A stretch of 13,205 bases of DNA from CALXXL01 sp964512385 (lineage in GTDB: Bacteria > Verrucomicrobiota > Lentisphaeria > Victivallales > Victivallaceae): the NCBI GenBank assembly GCA_964512385.1, contig CAZEHZ010000063.1:1-13205 (forward strand), given 5' to 3'. Of this stretch, positions 1 to 7,191 are shown one piece after another. The position numbers were made by a program, and so were the translations under genes. A model generated the notes under the pieces. The model ran no database searches. It worked only from the letters and a program-made list of their open reading frames with translations, and had not been told where the DNA came from. Numbering within the stretch: the stretch's first letter is position 1; each line of letters begins with the position of its first letter.

Positions 1-144
1 GCAACCCGGACATTTTACCCGATTTACCTACCGGAAAATACTTACACACCATAAATAACGCTATTCACACTATTTTTATTGCCGGAAAAAAAATTTTTAA
101 TATACTTTTTTGCGTTTTTTTCTATATTTTTATGCGTTTTACTG
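1..144. other. AT-rich upstream intergenic region
   Basis: No convincing gene lies here. The stretch is very rich in A and T runs (an A8-T5 tract near 86-98). Two CCGGAAAA words occur at about 32 and 82. The right-hand end holds the 22-bp direct repeat described separately. A gene to the left of the window could begin divergently from here, but nothing inside the window shows it. Confidence 0.5.
101..140 (+). promoter_or_regulatory. 22-bp-spaced direct repeat, candidate AraC-type operator
   Basis: Two copies of TATA(C/T)TTTT(T/A)TGCGTTTT start at 101 and 123, matching at 16 of 18 positions with a repeat period of 22 bp, about two helical turns. The second copy ends five bases before the -35 box at 145. 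Direct repeats with a period of about 21 bp abutting -35 are the classic arrangement for AraC-family activators, whose two helix-turn-helix units and two subunits read successive half-sites. The downstream gene encodes such a regulator, so autoregulation is the natural inference. A weaker related word (TATTTTTATTGC) sits at 71-82. T-rich background raises the chance of coincidence. Confidence 0.45.
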
Positions 145-173
145 TTGACATTCAGACAATAACCTGCTATTTT
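145..173 (+). promoter_or_regulatory. Promoter of the AraC-family regulator gene
   Basis: A perfect -35 hexamer TTGACA (145-150) is followed after 17 bp by TATTTT (168-173), which has a TG one base upstream (165-166) as an extended -10. A TATAAT word at 175-180 is closer to consensus but 24 bp from the -35, which is too far to pair with it. Transcription would start near 180, leaving a leader of about 55 nt before the ATG at 235. Confidence 0.6.
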
Positions 174-234
174 CTATAATATAATCGGTAATTATAATAA
201 TGATACTGCACAAGCATTAATTAATGGTTAGAAT

Positions 235-1074
235 ATGAATAAAGTCGAATTCAATAATTTGAAATTTTCAGATGCCCCGGAACGCTTGCGCGGCATGTTG
301 AAGCACTGCGGATACTCGGCCGCCAAATATCATAACTATAATTTTGACGGTACACTGCCGCAACACGGCGAATCCGCCATTTGGCAATATACTCTGGCCG
401 GAGAAGGCGCCGTGGAGTTTAATAATGAGGTATTCCCCGTTATGCCCGGTGAAGCTCTGCTACTGGTTACCCCCGAACAGCATCGCTACTTTTTACCCCG
501 CCAGTCCGAATACTGGGAGTTCCTGTATATTACCGTAGCCGGCCAGGAACTGTTAAGAATTTTTGAACTCTTCCGCCAACGCCACGGCGTAGTATGCCGG
601 TTCGATGCCGATTCAAAAGTAGTCAACAACGCATGGGAGGTTTTACACCGGCTGAAAAATCACGACATCGCCGACTGCTATTCCGCCAGCGCCGCCGCTT
701 ACGATTTTGTTATGGCGTTATGCGCATCCACCACCGTAAACTGCACCAGCAAAGAACATAAAATGCTGAAGAAAATTCAGGAGTTCTGCATGGCCAATAT
801 TCATCGCCAGATTATGGTGGAGGAACTGGCGGCTATCGCCGGGTGCAGCAGATGGTACTTTTCCAGACGGTTTGCCGAATTGTCCGGCTTTACTCCGCAT
901 GATTTTATTATGGATTTGAAAATGCGCCACGCCATAAAGATGCTGGAATCCAATTTATCCATTAAAGAGATTGTAGAACAAATCGGGTTTTCCAACTCCG
1001 CCTACTTCTGCCGGGCGTTCCGCAAAACTTTCGGCGTGCCGCCGGGCCGCTTCCGCAACGGCAAAAATGAATAA
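235..1074 (+). CDS. AraC-family transcriptional regulator with cupin-type sensor domain
   Basis: A 279-residue cytoplasmic DNA-binding regulator. Residues about 40-105 form the cupin-like ligand-sensing half, with the typical run WQYTLAGEG...PGEALLLVTP. Residues about 175-275 are the AraC/XylS double helix-turn-helix: the first unit around 194-218 (EELAAIAGCSRWYFSRRF), the second around 242-275 (IKEIVEQIGFSNSAYFCRAF, then FGVPPGRFR). Length and order are standard for family members that sense sugars or other small molecules; the ligand cannot be read from sequence. The gene has its own promoter and a direct-repeat candidate operator. No good Shine-Dalgarno precedes the ATG. It converges on the big minus-strand operon, so it does not share that operon's promoter, and its targets are unknown. 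Confidence 0.93.
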   Translation: MNKVEFNNLKFSDAPERLRGMLKHCGYSAAKYHNYNFDGTLPQHGESAIWQYTLAGEGAVEFNNEVFPVMPGEALLLVTPEQHRYFLPRQSEYWEFLYITVAGQELLRIFELFRQRHGVVCRFDADSKVVNNAWEVLHRLKNHDIADCYSASAAAYDFVMALCASTTVNCTSKEHKMLKKIQEFCMANIHRQIMVEELAAIAGCSRWYFSRRFAELSGFTPHDFIMDLKMRHAIKMLESNLSIKEIVEQIGFSNSAYFCRAFRKTFGVPPGRFRNGKNE

Positions 1075-1081
1075 TCCATAC

Positions 1082-1127
1082 GCACCGGAATTACCCATGC
1101 CTCCCACGGAAGCCTCCGGTGCTTTTT
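1082..1127 (+). terminator. Intrinsic terminator after the AraC-family gene
   Basis: GCACCGGA (1082-1089) and TCCGGTGC (1115-1122) form a perfect 8-bp stem with a 25-nt loop, followed directly by TTTTT (1123-1127). It begins eight bases after the stop codon. The loop is longer than usual, which lowers confidence slightly. Confidence 0.65.
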
Positions 1128-1366
1128 GCATTATCGACTAATAACCAACGGATAATTTGGTATATATCACAATAATGTAATATTTAGCACAAAAATACCA
1201 TTGCAATATTCCAAATTTAAACTACATTAAACAATATTAAAATCGTAAAATGACAGTTTTTTCATATTGCTTTCTTGTAACGATTTAATTATTAGAACTT
1301 ATCTGCTTATCTTTTATACACGTTTTTATTGAACGGTAAATTACTAATGCGGAAATTCAGAATTTG
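1128..1366. other. AT-rich non-coding gap, no gene seen
   Basis: About 240 bases of A/T-rich DNA between the regulator terminator and the long hairpin. I see no tRNA-like fold, coding periodicity or strong promoter. A poor plus-strand promoter-like pair (TTAGAA 1292-1297, 17 bp, TATACA 1315-1320) is the best that can be found for transcription toward the hairpin. Confidence 0.5.
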
Positions 1367-1438
1367 AAAATAAGGGATTGTTCACTCACCTCAGGCTACT
1401 CTCACACCCGGCTTGGAGTGGGTGAACAATCCCCTTTT
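1367..1438 (-). ncRNA. Candidate small hairpin RNA from a consensus promoter
   Basis: The consensus minus-strand promoter at 1445-1473 would start transcription at about 1436-1438, three or four bases before the hairpin. The transcript would be about 70 nt: AAAA, a 12-bp perfect stem (GGGATTGTTCAC with GTGAACAATCCC), an imperfect upper stem and a loop around 1398-1409, then a TTATTTT tail (1373-1367) suitable for termination. No reading frame of note lies inside. A caution: several upper-stem positions are G-U pairs if the plus strand is transcribed but A-C mismatches on the minus strand, so folding favours the plus sense while the promoter favours minus. I do not recognise it as SRP, 6S, tmRNA or a riboswitch. 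Confidence 0.38.
1374..1433. terminator. Long imperfect hairpin between convergent transcripts
   Basis: Left arm from GGGATTGTTCACTCAC (1374-1389) pairs with GTGGGTGAACAATCCC (1418-1433), and pairing continues through CAGGCT (1392-1397) with GGCTTG (1410-1415) around a 12-nt loop. On the plus strand it is followed by CTTTTGTTCTT; on the minus strand by TTATTTT. Outer AATAAG (1369-1374) and CTTATT (1442-1447) add a second, bulged layer of symmetry. It could act as a bidirectional terminator, as the body of a small RNA, or as a dispersed palindromic repeat; the sequence alone cannot separate these. Confidence 0.5.
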
Positions 1439-1444
1439 GTTCTT

Positions 1445-1473
1445 ATTATACCATGCAAGTATAATCTTGTCAA
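1445..1473 (-). promoter_or_regulatory. Consensus sigma-70-type promoter reading leftward
   Basis: On the minus strand, TTGACA (1473-1468), exactly 17 bp, then TATAAT (1450-1445), with TG at the extended -10 position (TGGTATAAT). All twelve hexamer bases match. The region upstream (about 1476-1497) is an A/T tract including T8, resembling an UP element. The spacer and -10 also form a dyad, ATTATAC-N7-GTATAAT (1445-1465), which could be an operator. It lies downstream of the operon terminator and points at the hairpin, not at any protein gene. Confidence 0.6.
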
Positions 1474-1512
1474 GCGTTGTAGTAAAAAAAATTCAATATT
1501 TTTTTGTCTAAT

Positions 1513-1548
1513 AAAAAAAAGCCGGGCAAGCAGGTTAAATTGCTTGCC
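1513..1548 (-). terminator. Intrinsic terminator of the nine-gene operon
   Basis: On the minus strand GGCAAGCA (1548-1541) and TGCTTGCC (1532-1525) form an 8-bp stem with an 8-nt loop, followed by CGGC and then eight T (1520-1513). It begins 15 bases beyond the stop codon of the last gene. Confidence 0.75.
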
Positions 1549-1563
1549 TAAACTATGTTACGG

Positions 1564-3015
1564 TTATCGCTTAAGCGTAACTTCCAGCTCAACATCCGGC
1601 TGGTTACTGTCGGTCGCTACCGCGGTCGAATCCGGATTCAACTTCAACGTGTAGCGGGATTCCCACGGGCAACCATAGCTGTAGATAACCAGCTCATCGG
1701 CGGTTTTCCACTCGGCACGCCCCCACACAATGCCGTTGCGTTCAGTTACATTCGCCCGCCAGACGCCCAGCGGAGCCACCACCACACTTTGCCCGATAAT
1801 TTCCAGTTCCAGTTGTTTTTCAGCTGGATTCCACACCATCTTCACGTCCGGCTTGTCTTCGCCCTGCGGTAACGCCGTGGCAAAGGCGGCGGGATAGCCG
1901 GACGTAATGCCGGACTCCACCGGCAACGCTAATCCGGCTAAGCGGTTCTTTACTTCAACGGTATATGTGGCGGACGAGGCGGCATCAAACTTGCCTTCCA
2001 GCGCCGCAATCAAGGTGTTATGCGCCGTGTCCAGCGGCAATGCCAAATCATTCGTCTTGCCGGTCATCACCAATACCGCATCCAAATCCGGATACACAAT
2101 CACATACTGCCCCATGGTGCCGTCGCCTCGAAAATGATTATGCGTGCCACGCCAGAAGTGCAGTCCGTAGCCTTGCTGCCAGTCCGCACCGTTATCCGTG
2201 TCTGCTACAAACGACTTGGCGGCAGTGGCTTGCTTTATCCATGCCTTATTCAGCAACTGTTCGCCGTGCCATTCGCCGTTCTGCAAATAGAACTGCCCGT
2301 AAGTCGCCAGCTCCTCCGTATTAAGCCAGAGTCCCCAGCCGCCGTAGGCATTACCGTTTTTATCGGCATCCCAATACGGATTGACAATGCCAAGTTTGTC
2401 AAACAACCGGGGTTTCAGGTATTCAATCATCGGCATTCCCACCGCTTTCGCTACAATGATGGACAGCATGTAAGAGGCACAACTATTGTACAGATAACGG
2501 GTGCCGGGCTGATACGCCAACGCTTCACTAAAAAAAGCGGTCAACGGCTTTTCCGGGTACAATTCAAAATTCGCCCACGGTTCAACCGCATGCCCGGACT
2601 CCATGGTCAACAAATCCTGTACGGTTAAATTCCGCTGATAGTCGGTCAAATCAGCCGTAACTTCTTCAGGGAAAAATTCGATGACTTTTTGGCTGATATC
2701 CAGTTTCTGCTCCTGTACCGCAAAGCCAACGGCGGTGGAGGTAAACGTTTTACTTACTGAAAACAGACTCGAACGATCCTGCGCCCGGTACGGCGCCCAA
2801 TAACCCTCGGCCAGCACTTTGCCGTGCTGCAGCAACATGAATGAGTGCATGTGATTTTCCGGCCAACTCGCCACGGCATCTAAAAAAGCCGAAATTGCGG
2901 CGGGCGGGAATTTGGACTCCTCCAGCTCAACTCTGGGTAATTCGGCCGCACTGCCGCAGAGCGTTGCCCCGGCTACGGCATTGAACATCATTTTTATCAC
3001 ATCTGCCAACTTCAT
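1564..3015 (-). CDS. Secreted serine hydrolase, beta-lactamase / penicillin-binding-like family
   Basis: A 483-residue exported protein of the class C beta-lactamase/esterase/D-alanyl carboxypeptidase-like fold (Beta-lactamase, PF00144). The N-terminus is hydrophobic to about residue 24, with likely cleavage near GSA-AEL. The nucleophile motif SVSK is at 86-89. The second motif reads YNS (176-178), so a Ser replaces the Asn of the classic YxN. GYGLHFWR (282-289) and HFRGDGTMGQ (294-303) mark the third region. Residues from about 350 to the end form an extra beta-rich domain of unknown role. Such paralogues are commonly esterases, amidases or peptidases rather than antibiotic-resistance enzymes, and the substrate cannot be predicted. 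The ATG shares one base with the upstream stop (TAATG) and has an AAGGTGG ribosome site, implying translational coupling. It is the last gene before the terminator. Confidence 0.9.
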   Translation of the reverse strand: MKLADVIKMMFNAVAGATLCGSAAELPRVELEESKFPPAAISAFLDAVASWPENHMHSFMLLQHGKVLAEGYWAPYRAQDRSSLFSVSKTFTSTAVGFAVQEQKLDISQKVIEFFPEEVTADLTDYQRNLTVQDLLTMESGHAVEPWANFELYPEKPLTAFFSEALAYQPGTRYLYNSCASYMLSIIVAKAVGMPMIEYLKPRLFDKLGIVNPYWDADKNGNAYGGWGLWLNTEELATYGQFYLQNGEWHGEQLLNKAWIKQATAAKSFVADTDNGADWQQGYGLHFWRGTHNHFRGDGTMGQYVIVYPDLDAVLVMTGKTNDLALPLDTAHNTLIAALEGKFDAASSATYTVEVKNRLAGLALPVESGITSGYPAAFATALPQGEDKPDVKMVWNPAEKQLELEIIGQSVVVAPLGVWRANVTERNGIVWGRAEWKTADELVIYSYGCPWESRYTLKLNPDSTAVATDSNQPDVELEVTLKR

Positions 3016-3827
3016 TATTCCACCTTCACAAACTGATCAGACACCCGCCGGTTATTCACAAATACAATGCGATAGCCGAATGGACGGTTGTCAAAATTTG
3101 TACAGGTGTTTTCCGCATGCAAAAATCGGATATCTTCCCAGGTATTGTCGATTCGAGTATGGCTATGGCCGCCTAAATAAGCCACAACACCGTAATCTTT
3201 AAACATTTGCAACACCTGCTTGCGCCGTTCAACTGGCAAATTATAATACTGGTCATCCGGCTCATCCACGCTCTTCAGAAAAATCGGGCAATGGCCGGCG
3301 GCGATAATGATTTTACCATCCGCTTTGGCCTGTTCAAATGTTTCGGCCACCCAAGCATCAAACTCGGCGGTTTTCGCTCCGGGATTCTTCCACAAATTGG
3401 TGTTCAACACAATAATCCGATAATTGCCGTCGGCACTGTCGAACCAATAATAATCGGCGCCAAAATCGGCGGCGTAGCGTGCCTGCGTTGACGGCGAGTT
3501 GTTATAGTCGTGATTACCCGGCACCAGATAATACGGAATTTCCAATATTTCCGACCGGATTAAAAAGTCTTTATTGGTGTCCGCCCGCGGGATATTCACC
3601 ATATCGCCGGTCATTATCATAAATTCCGGATTGGCGTTTTCGGCATCGGCGTTAATCTGCCGGAGTGCCTGCTCATAGCGCAACGCCTCTTTTTCGTAAT
3701 CCCAAAAGCCCATCTGGGAATCCGTCATATGCACCAGCGTCAAGGCGGGTTCCGGCGAACAACAGCCGCTTAACGCCGTCATGGTTAAAACCGAAGCGGT
3801 TAAACTCATAATCAATCTGCTCTTCAT
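3015..3827 (-). CDS. Metallophosphoesterase lipoprotein (calcineurin-like)
   Basis: A 270-residue lipoprotein. Its signal ends in a textbook lipobox LSGC with the lipidated Cys at 22, so it is membrane-anchored outside the cytoplasm. The calcineurin-like metal-binding motifs occur in order: TDSQ (35-38), GD (74-75), GNHD (104-107), GHC (178-180) and GGHSHT (219-224). Motif I has Gln where many members have His (DxH); DxQ variants are known in CPPED1-like members, so activity is still expected. It probably hydrolyses a phosphomonoester or diester at the cell surface or in the periplasm; the substrate is unknown. An AAGG site overlaps the argH stop codon 11 nt upstream. The downstream serine hydrolase is coupled to it, suggesting a pair working on the same external material. 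Confidence 0.92.
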   Translation of the reverse strand: MKSRLIMSLTASVLTMTALSGCCSPEPALTLVHMTDSQMGFWDYEKEALRYEQALRQINADAENANPEFMIMTGDMVNIPRADTNKDFLIRSEILEIPYYLVPGNHDYNNSPSTQARYAADFGADYYWFDSADGNYRIIVLNTNLWKNPGAKTAEFDAWVAETFEQAKADGKIIIAAGHCPIFLKSVDEPDDQYYNLPVERRKQVLQMFKDYGVVAYLGGHSHTRIDNTWEDIRFLHAENTCTNFDNRPFGYRIVFVNNRRVSDQFVKVE

Positions 3828-3838
3828 GTTTATTTACC

Positions 3839-5206
3839 TTAAAATTTATCATTCCAGAACGCCAACTGCACTTCTACCGCCTTATAGCCGGTACCCCCAG
3901 GAATTTCACGTTTGCCCACGCTGGACTCCGGCTTGAACAAGGTTAAAAACTCGCCATTAGCCGTGGGAATGGCTTCCTGCATCTGCGCTAAAGTCAGCTT
4001 GTCCAAGGCAGTTTGGTGTTCGTTACAATACTTGACCAACGCCCCCACCTGATGGTGTGCGGTACGGAACGGCACGCCGTTTTTAACCAGCAACTCCGCA
4101 ATGTCGGTGGCCATTAACGCCGGGTCCGAAGCCGCATGGTGCATGTTTTCCACCCGTAACTGCATACTGGCGACCATCGGGGGATAGACCCGCAAAATCT
4201 GTTTTACCGTGTCTATCGCATCAAACAACGGCTCCTTATCCTCCTGCAAATCCCGGTTATAGGTCAGCGGCAAGCCTTTACATAACGTAAGCAACGCCAT
4301 TAACGCCCCGTAAACCCGACCGGTTTTGCCACGGGAAAGTTCCGCAATATCCGGATTTTTCTTCTGCGGCATCAGACTGGAACCGGTGCAAAATTCATCG
4401 GCCAGTTCAATAAACGAGAACTCCTGCGAGCACCATAAAATAATGTCTTCCGACAATCTGGACACGTGCATGGCGAAAATTGACAACGCACCCAGCAGTT
4501 CCAAAATAAAGTCGCGATCCGCCACCGCATCCATACTGTTGCGGGTAATCCGGGCAAAACCCAGTTCGTCGCACACCGCCTGGCGATCAATATTCAACGT
4601 AGTTCCGGCGATTGCCCCCGAACCCAGCGGCATTACATTTACCCGTTTATACACATCGGACAAACGTTCGTGATCCCGCTCAAACATCTCTACATAAGCC
4701 AGCAGATGATGGGCAAACAGCACCACTTGAGCATGCTGCATATGAGTAAAACCCGGCATAATCACCGTTTTATTTTCGTTTGCCACATGCAATAAGGCAC
4801 TCTGCATAGAGCGCAGTAAACGCTGAATCTCCAAAATTTCATGCCGCAAATACAACCGGATGTCCAACGCCACCTGGTCATTACGACTGCGGGCGGAGTG
4901 CAGACGGGCGCCCTCTGCACCTAACGTGTCTATCAACGCACTTTCAATATTCATGTGAATATCTTCCAGTTCGCTCTTAAATTCAAATTTTCCGGCCTCG
5001 ATTTCCGCCAAAATACGATCCAGTTCCTTTACCACCATGTCGGCCGTATTCTGCGGCACAATACCCTGTTTGGCAAGCATCTTTACATGCGCCTTACTGC
5101 CTTGGATATCAAATGGATATAAACGACGGTCATAGGATATTGACTCGGAAAATCTTGCCAACTCCTGATTAGTGTTCATGCTGAATCTGCCACCCCACAT
5201 TGCCAT
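3839..5206 (-). CDS. argH: Argininosuccinate lyase
   Basis: A 455-residue cytoplasmic enzyme, the normal length for the family, splitting argininosuccinate into arginine and fumarate in the last step of arginine synthesis. The opening MAMWGGRFS is typical. Substrate-binding HSARSRND is at 103-110, the TH pair with the likely general acid His at 154-155, and the fumarase/aspartase-superfamily signature GSSLMPQKKNPD at 275-286, whose second Ser (277) is the expected catalytic base. No key residue is missing. The ribosome site is the best in the window: AGGAGG, 7 nt before the ATG, lying inside the 3' end of the transporter gene two bases upstream. No other arginine gene is present; its place in an operon of envelope proteins is odd. 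Confidence 0.97.
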   Translation of the reverse strand: MAMWGGRFSMNTNQELARFSESISYDRRLYPFDIQGSKAHVKMLAKQGIVPQNTADMVVKELDRILAEIEAGKFEFKSELEDIHMNIESALIDTLGAEGARLHSARSRNDQVALDIRLYLRHEILEIQRLLRSMQSALLHVANENKTVIMPGFTHMQHAQVVLFAHHLLAYVEMFERDHERLSDVYKRVNVMPLGSGAIAGTTLNIDRQAVCDELGFARITRNSMDAVADRDFILELLGALSIFAMHVSRLSEDIILWCSQEFSFIELADEFCTGSSLMPQKKNPDIAELSRGKTGRVYGALMALLTLCKGLPLTYNRDLQEDKEPLFDAIDTVKQILRVYPPMVASMQLRVENMHHAASDPALMATDIAELLVKNGVPFRTAHHQVGALVKYCNEHQTALDKLTLAQMQEAIPTANGEFLTLFKPESSVGKREIPGGTGYKAVEVQLAFWNDKF

Positions 5207-5208
5207 AA

Positions 5209-6129
5209 CTATACCTCCTGAAACTTACTGTATGAATAAATTATAATTGCTGAAAACATAATCAATGCCGCCACGCCACGCTGAATCCACTCTTTTCGAG
5301 ACAATTTTGTCTCTACCGCCGTGTACCCCAGCTTAGCCACCAGCACGCCTAATACTAACGAAAATATACCTCTGGTACTGACAATCACATTCACATATAC
5401 CGGCTCCATTACCGAAAAACAAACGTAAATCGTAATCAGAGTAAACAAATAACATAATGCATACGGAATCGCCGCCACTATTACCGGCCAATTACACTTT
5501 AACTTTTTTGCAAACGGCGCAACGACACTGCCGGAAATTATATTACAAATACACGCCACCATGCCTACCGCATAACAACGCCCCTCGCCATGCGCCGAAA
5601 GCAACTGCAACATACCGCTTACTCCGATATCCGATGACGCAAAACACACTATCGCCAACGCCAGAAACGGCATTCCAGCCCACGAAAATCCGCCGCCTTT
5701 CCGATAGTTCATCAGCATTGCCGCCACCACCGCCAGCCCCACACCTATAATCATTGACCAGCTGAACTGCAAATCCAACACCCATGCGCACAACACCCCC
5801 ACCACCGGGATTTTCAGGCAGTATAACGATGCCAACCGACTCCCTTCCACCAGCTTTATCGCCTTAAACCATGTCCACTGCCCCAGCATATAGCCGACCG
5901 TTCCCACGATTGTCCACACCACAAAATTCCATCCCGGCGCCTGCCATGCGCCAACAAAAAACGGCAACGCCGCCACCGCCAATACCCCCATGATAATCTG
6001 CGCCGCACATAACAACTGCGTTGGCGTCCGCCCGTTCTGCATAAAAAATCGACTCAAAATATATGAAACCGACTGAAAAAATGCGGTTATCAAACCAAAA
6101 AATATCCCGGATTGCACATCATTCAACAT
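5209..6129 (-). CDS. EamA-like (DMT superfamily) membrane transporter
   Basis: A 306-residue integral membrane protein with about ten hydrophobic helices arranged as two similar halves: roughly 10-150 and 150-300. Short, glycine-rich helices and a small basic C-terminal loop (LSRKEWIQRG) fit the drug/metabolite transporter superfamily, EamA type, of inner-membrane metabolite exporters. The substrate is not predictable, and being directly upstream of argH by two bases is not enough to call it an amino-acid exporter. No clear Shine-Dalgarno precedes the ATG, which lies six bases after the previous stop, so translation probably depends on the upstream gene. Assignment rests on length and topology more than on specific motifs. 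Confidence 0.75.
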   Translation of the reverse strand: MLNDVQSGIFFGLITAFFQSVSYILSRFFMQNGRTPTQLLCAAQIIMGVLAVAALPFFVGAWQAPGWNFVVWTIVGTVGYMLGQWTWFKAIKLVEGSRLASLYCLKIPVVGVLCAWVLDLQFSWSMIIGVGLAVVAAMLMNYRKGGGFSWAGMPFLALAIVCFASSDIGVSGMLQLLSAHGEGRCYAVGMVACICNIISGSVVAPFAKKLKCNWPVIVAAIPYALCYLFTLITIYVCFSVMEPVYVNVIVSTRGIFSLVLGVLVAKLGYTAVETKLSRKEWIQRGVAALIMFSAIIIYSYSKFQEV

Positions 6130-6135
6130 AACAAA

Positions 6136-7191
6136 CTAATCAAACTTTCTGATTGCGTCTGAAAAATCAAAGCCATCTTCGTAAATGTTCTTCTTATCAA
6201 CTTTATTATTAATATAACGGTTCGCCTTTAATTCGGCAAACTCCTGATTCGGTTTATCCAGTTTCAACGCCCCGTCTTCAAACGCCAGCTGGTCCGAAAA
6301 TCCGTTAAACAATATCCGGAAATCCCGCCGCGGTTTACCGTCTTTGGCCATCGGCAGTAAAGACGAAGTGCAATTACGAGTGATGGTATTATAAAACTCC
6401 GGCTGTTCCGCCAACTCATTTAAGCGGTTCAACATACGAATAAAACCACCACGCGCCTGTGCCGCCGTGCCGTTTGTGGGGTATAAATAGACCAGTTCGT
6501 GCCGGAAATTCGTCCGCAAACCAATCAAATCACGTTCGGTGCCGGCAATGCAAATCAACTCGTTCTGCCGAAAAATCCCCGACAGCATATTATAATCTTC
6601 ACCCTGCAGTTTACGTACTTCCATGGAAAAACAGATGTTTTCACCTTCGGTAAAGCGAAAACTGACCATCGTATGCCCAATCGCCTCGCCCATCCAATAA
6701 ACAACGATAAAATCCACGCCGGATATTTTGCTCAAATCCAACGTAATATCCCGATACTCCGCATCAAAATCCGTTTCGGTGCGATAATGAAAATCACGCA
6801 CATTTACCAACTTTACCGTGTTATCATCTATCCATTCCGCATAAGCGTTTCTACTGCTTGACGCCTCCCAATTACGTTCGTTAGACGGCTGAACCATGTA
6901 AAGGAAAACTCCGGTAATCAAAGCCAGCAACGCCACATAGCCTGCCACCAACGGCCAACGCCGCCCCCAAATCGGCATAATTATCAGCAGCAAAATTTGG
7001 CAAATTAACGCCAATATCCGCCATACACTCCCGGTATGCCAAGCAAATACCGTAATGCCAATACCGTATCCGCCCCAGAGCGTCAACAGTATCCATAACG
7101 GCAACTGTACAAATAAACGCTGAAATTCAATCAGCAACTTTTTGAAAATCAATGCCCAAGCTGATTTTTCCAGCCATGTTTTTTTAATCAC
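6136..7191 (-). CDS. DUF4105 (Lnb N-terminal periplasmic domain) membrane protein
   Basis: A 351-residue protein with three N-terminal membrane helices (about 28-50, 57-76, 80-100) and then a soluble domain I assign to DUF4105/PF13387. The domain shows its typical landmarks: an NVRDFHYRT strand (130-138), GEAIGHTMVSFRF with His 173, and TRNCTSSL with Cys 274, a His/Cys pair suggesting a thiol-based acyl or peptidase-like active site. Family members in other bacteria have been linked to lipoprotein N-acylation; applying that here is inference, though several lipoproteins are encoded around it. The start is GTG, overlapping the lipase stop as GTGA, with a GGAG ribosome site six bases upstream inside that gene, so the two proteins are translationally coupled and probably made in fixed ratio. 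Confidence 0.8.
   Translation of the reverse strand: MIKKTWLEKSAWALIFKKLLIEFQRLFVQLPLWILLTLWGGYGIGITVFAWHTGSVWRILALICQILLLIIMPIWGRRWPLVAGYVALLALITGVFLYMVQPSNERNWEASSSRNAYAEWIDDNTVKLVNVRDFHYRTETDFDAEYRDITLDLSKISGVDFIVVYWMGEAIGHTMVSFRFTEGENICFSMEVRKLQGEDYNMLSGIFRQNELICIAGTERDLIGLRTNFRHELVYLYPTNGTAAQARGGFIRMLNRLNELAEQPEFYNTITRNCTSSLLPMAKDGKPRRDFRILFNGFSDQLAFEDGALKLDKPNQEFAELKANRYINNKVDKKNIYEDGFDFSDAIRKFD

Noticed and set aside
1364..1654. 96-residue open frame on the plus strand
   Set aside because: It runs through the hairpin, the minus-strand promoter, the operon terminator and into the serine hydrolase gene, with no ribosome site or protein-like composition.
2020..2628. 202-residue open frame on the plus strand
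   Set aside because: It is antisense to the serine hydrolase, whose catalytic motifs establish the minus strand as coding; the plus frame has low-complexity, Arg/Pro-rich content and no ribosome site.
1564..3015. Antibiotic-resistance AmpC beta-lactamase
   Set aside because: The second active-site motif is YNS rather than YxN, there is a long extra C-terminal domain, and the operon setting fits a general hydrolase of the PF00144 family.
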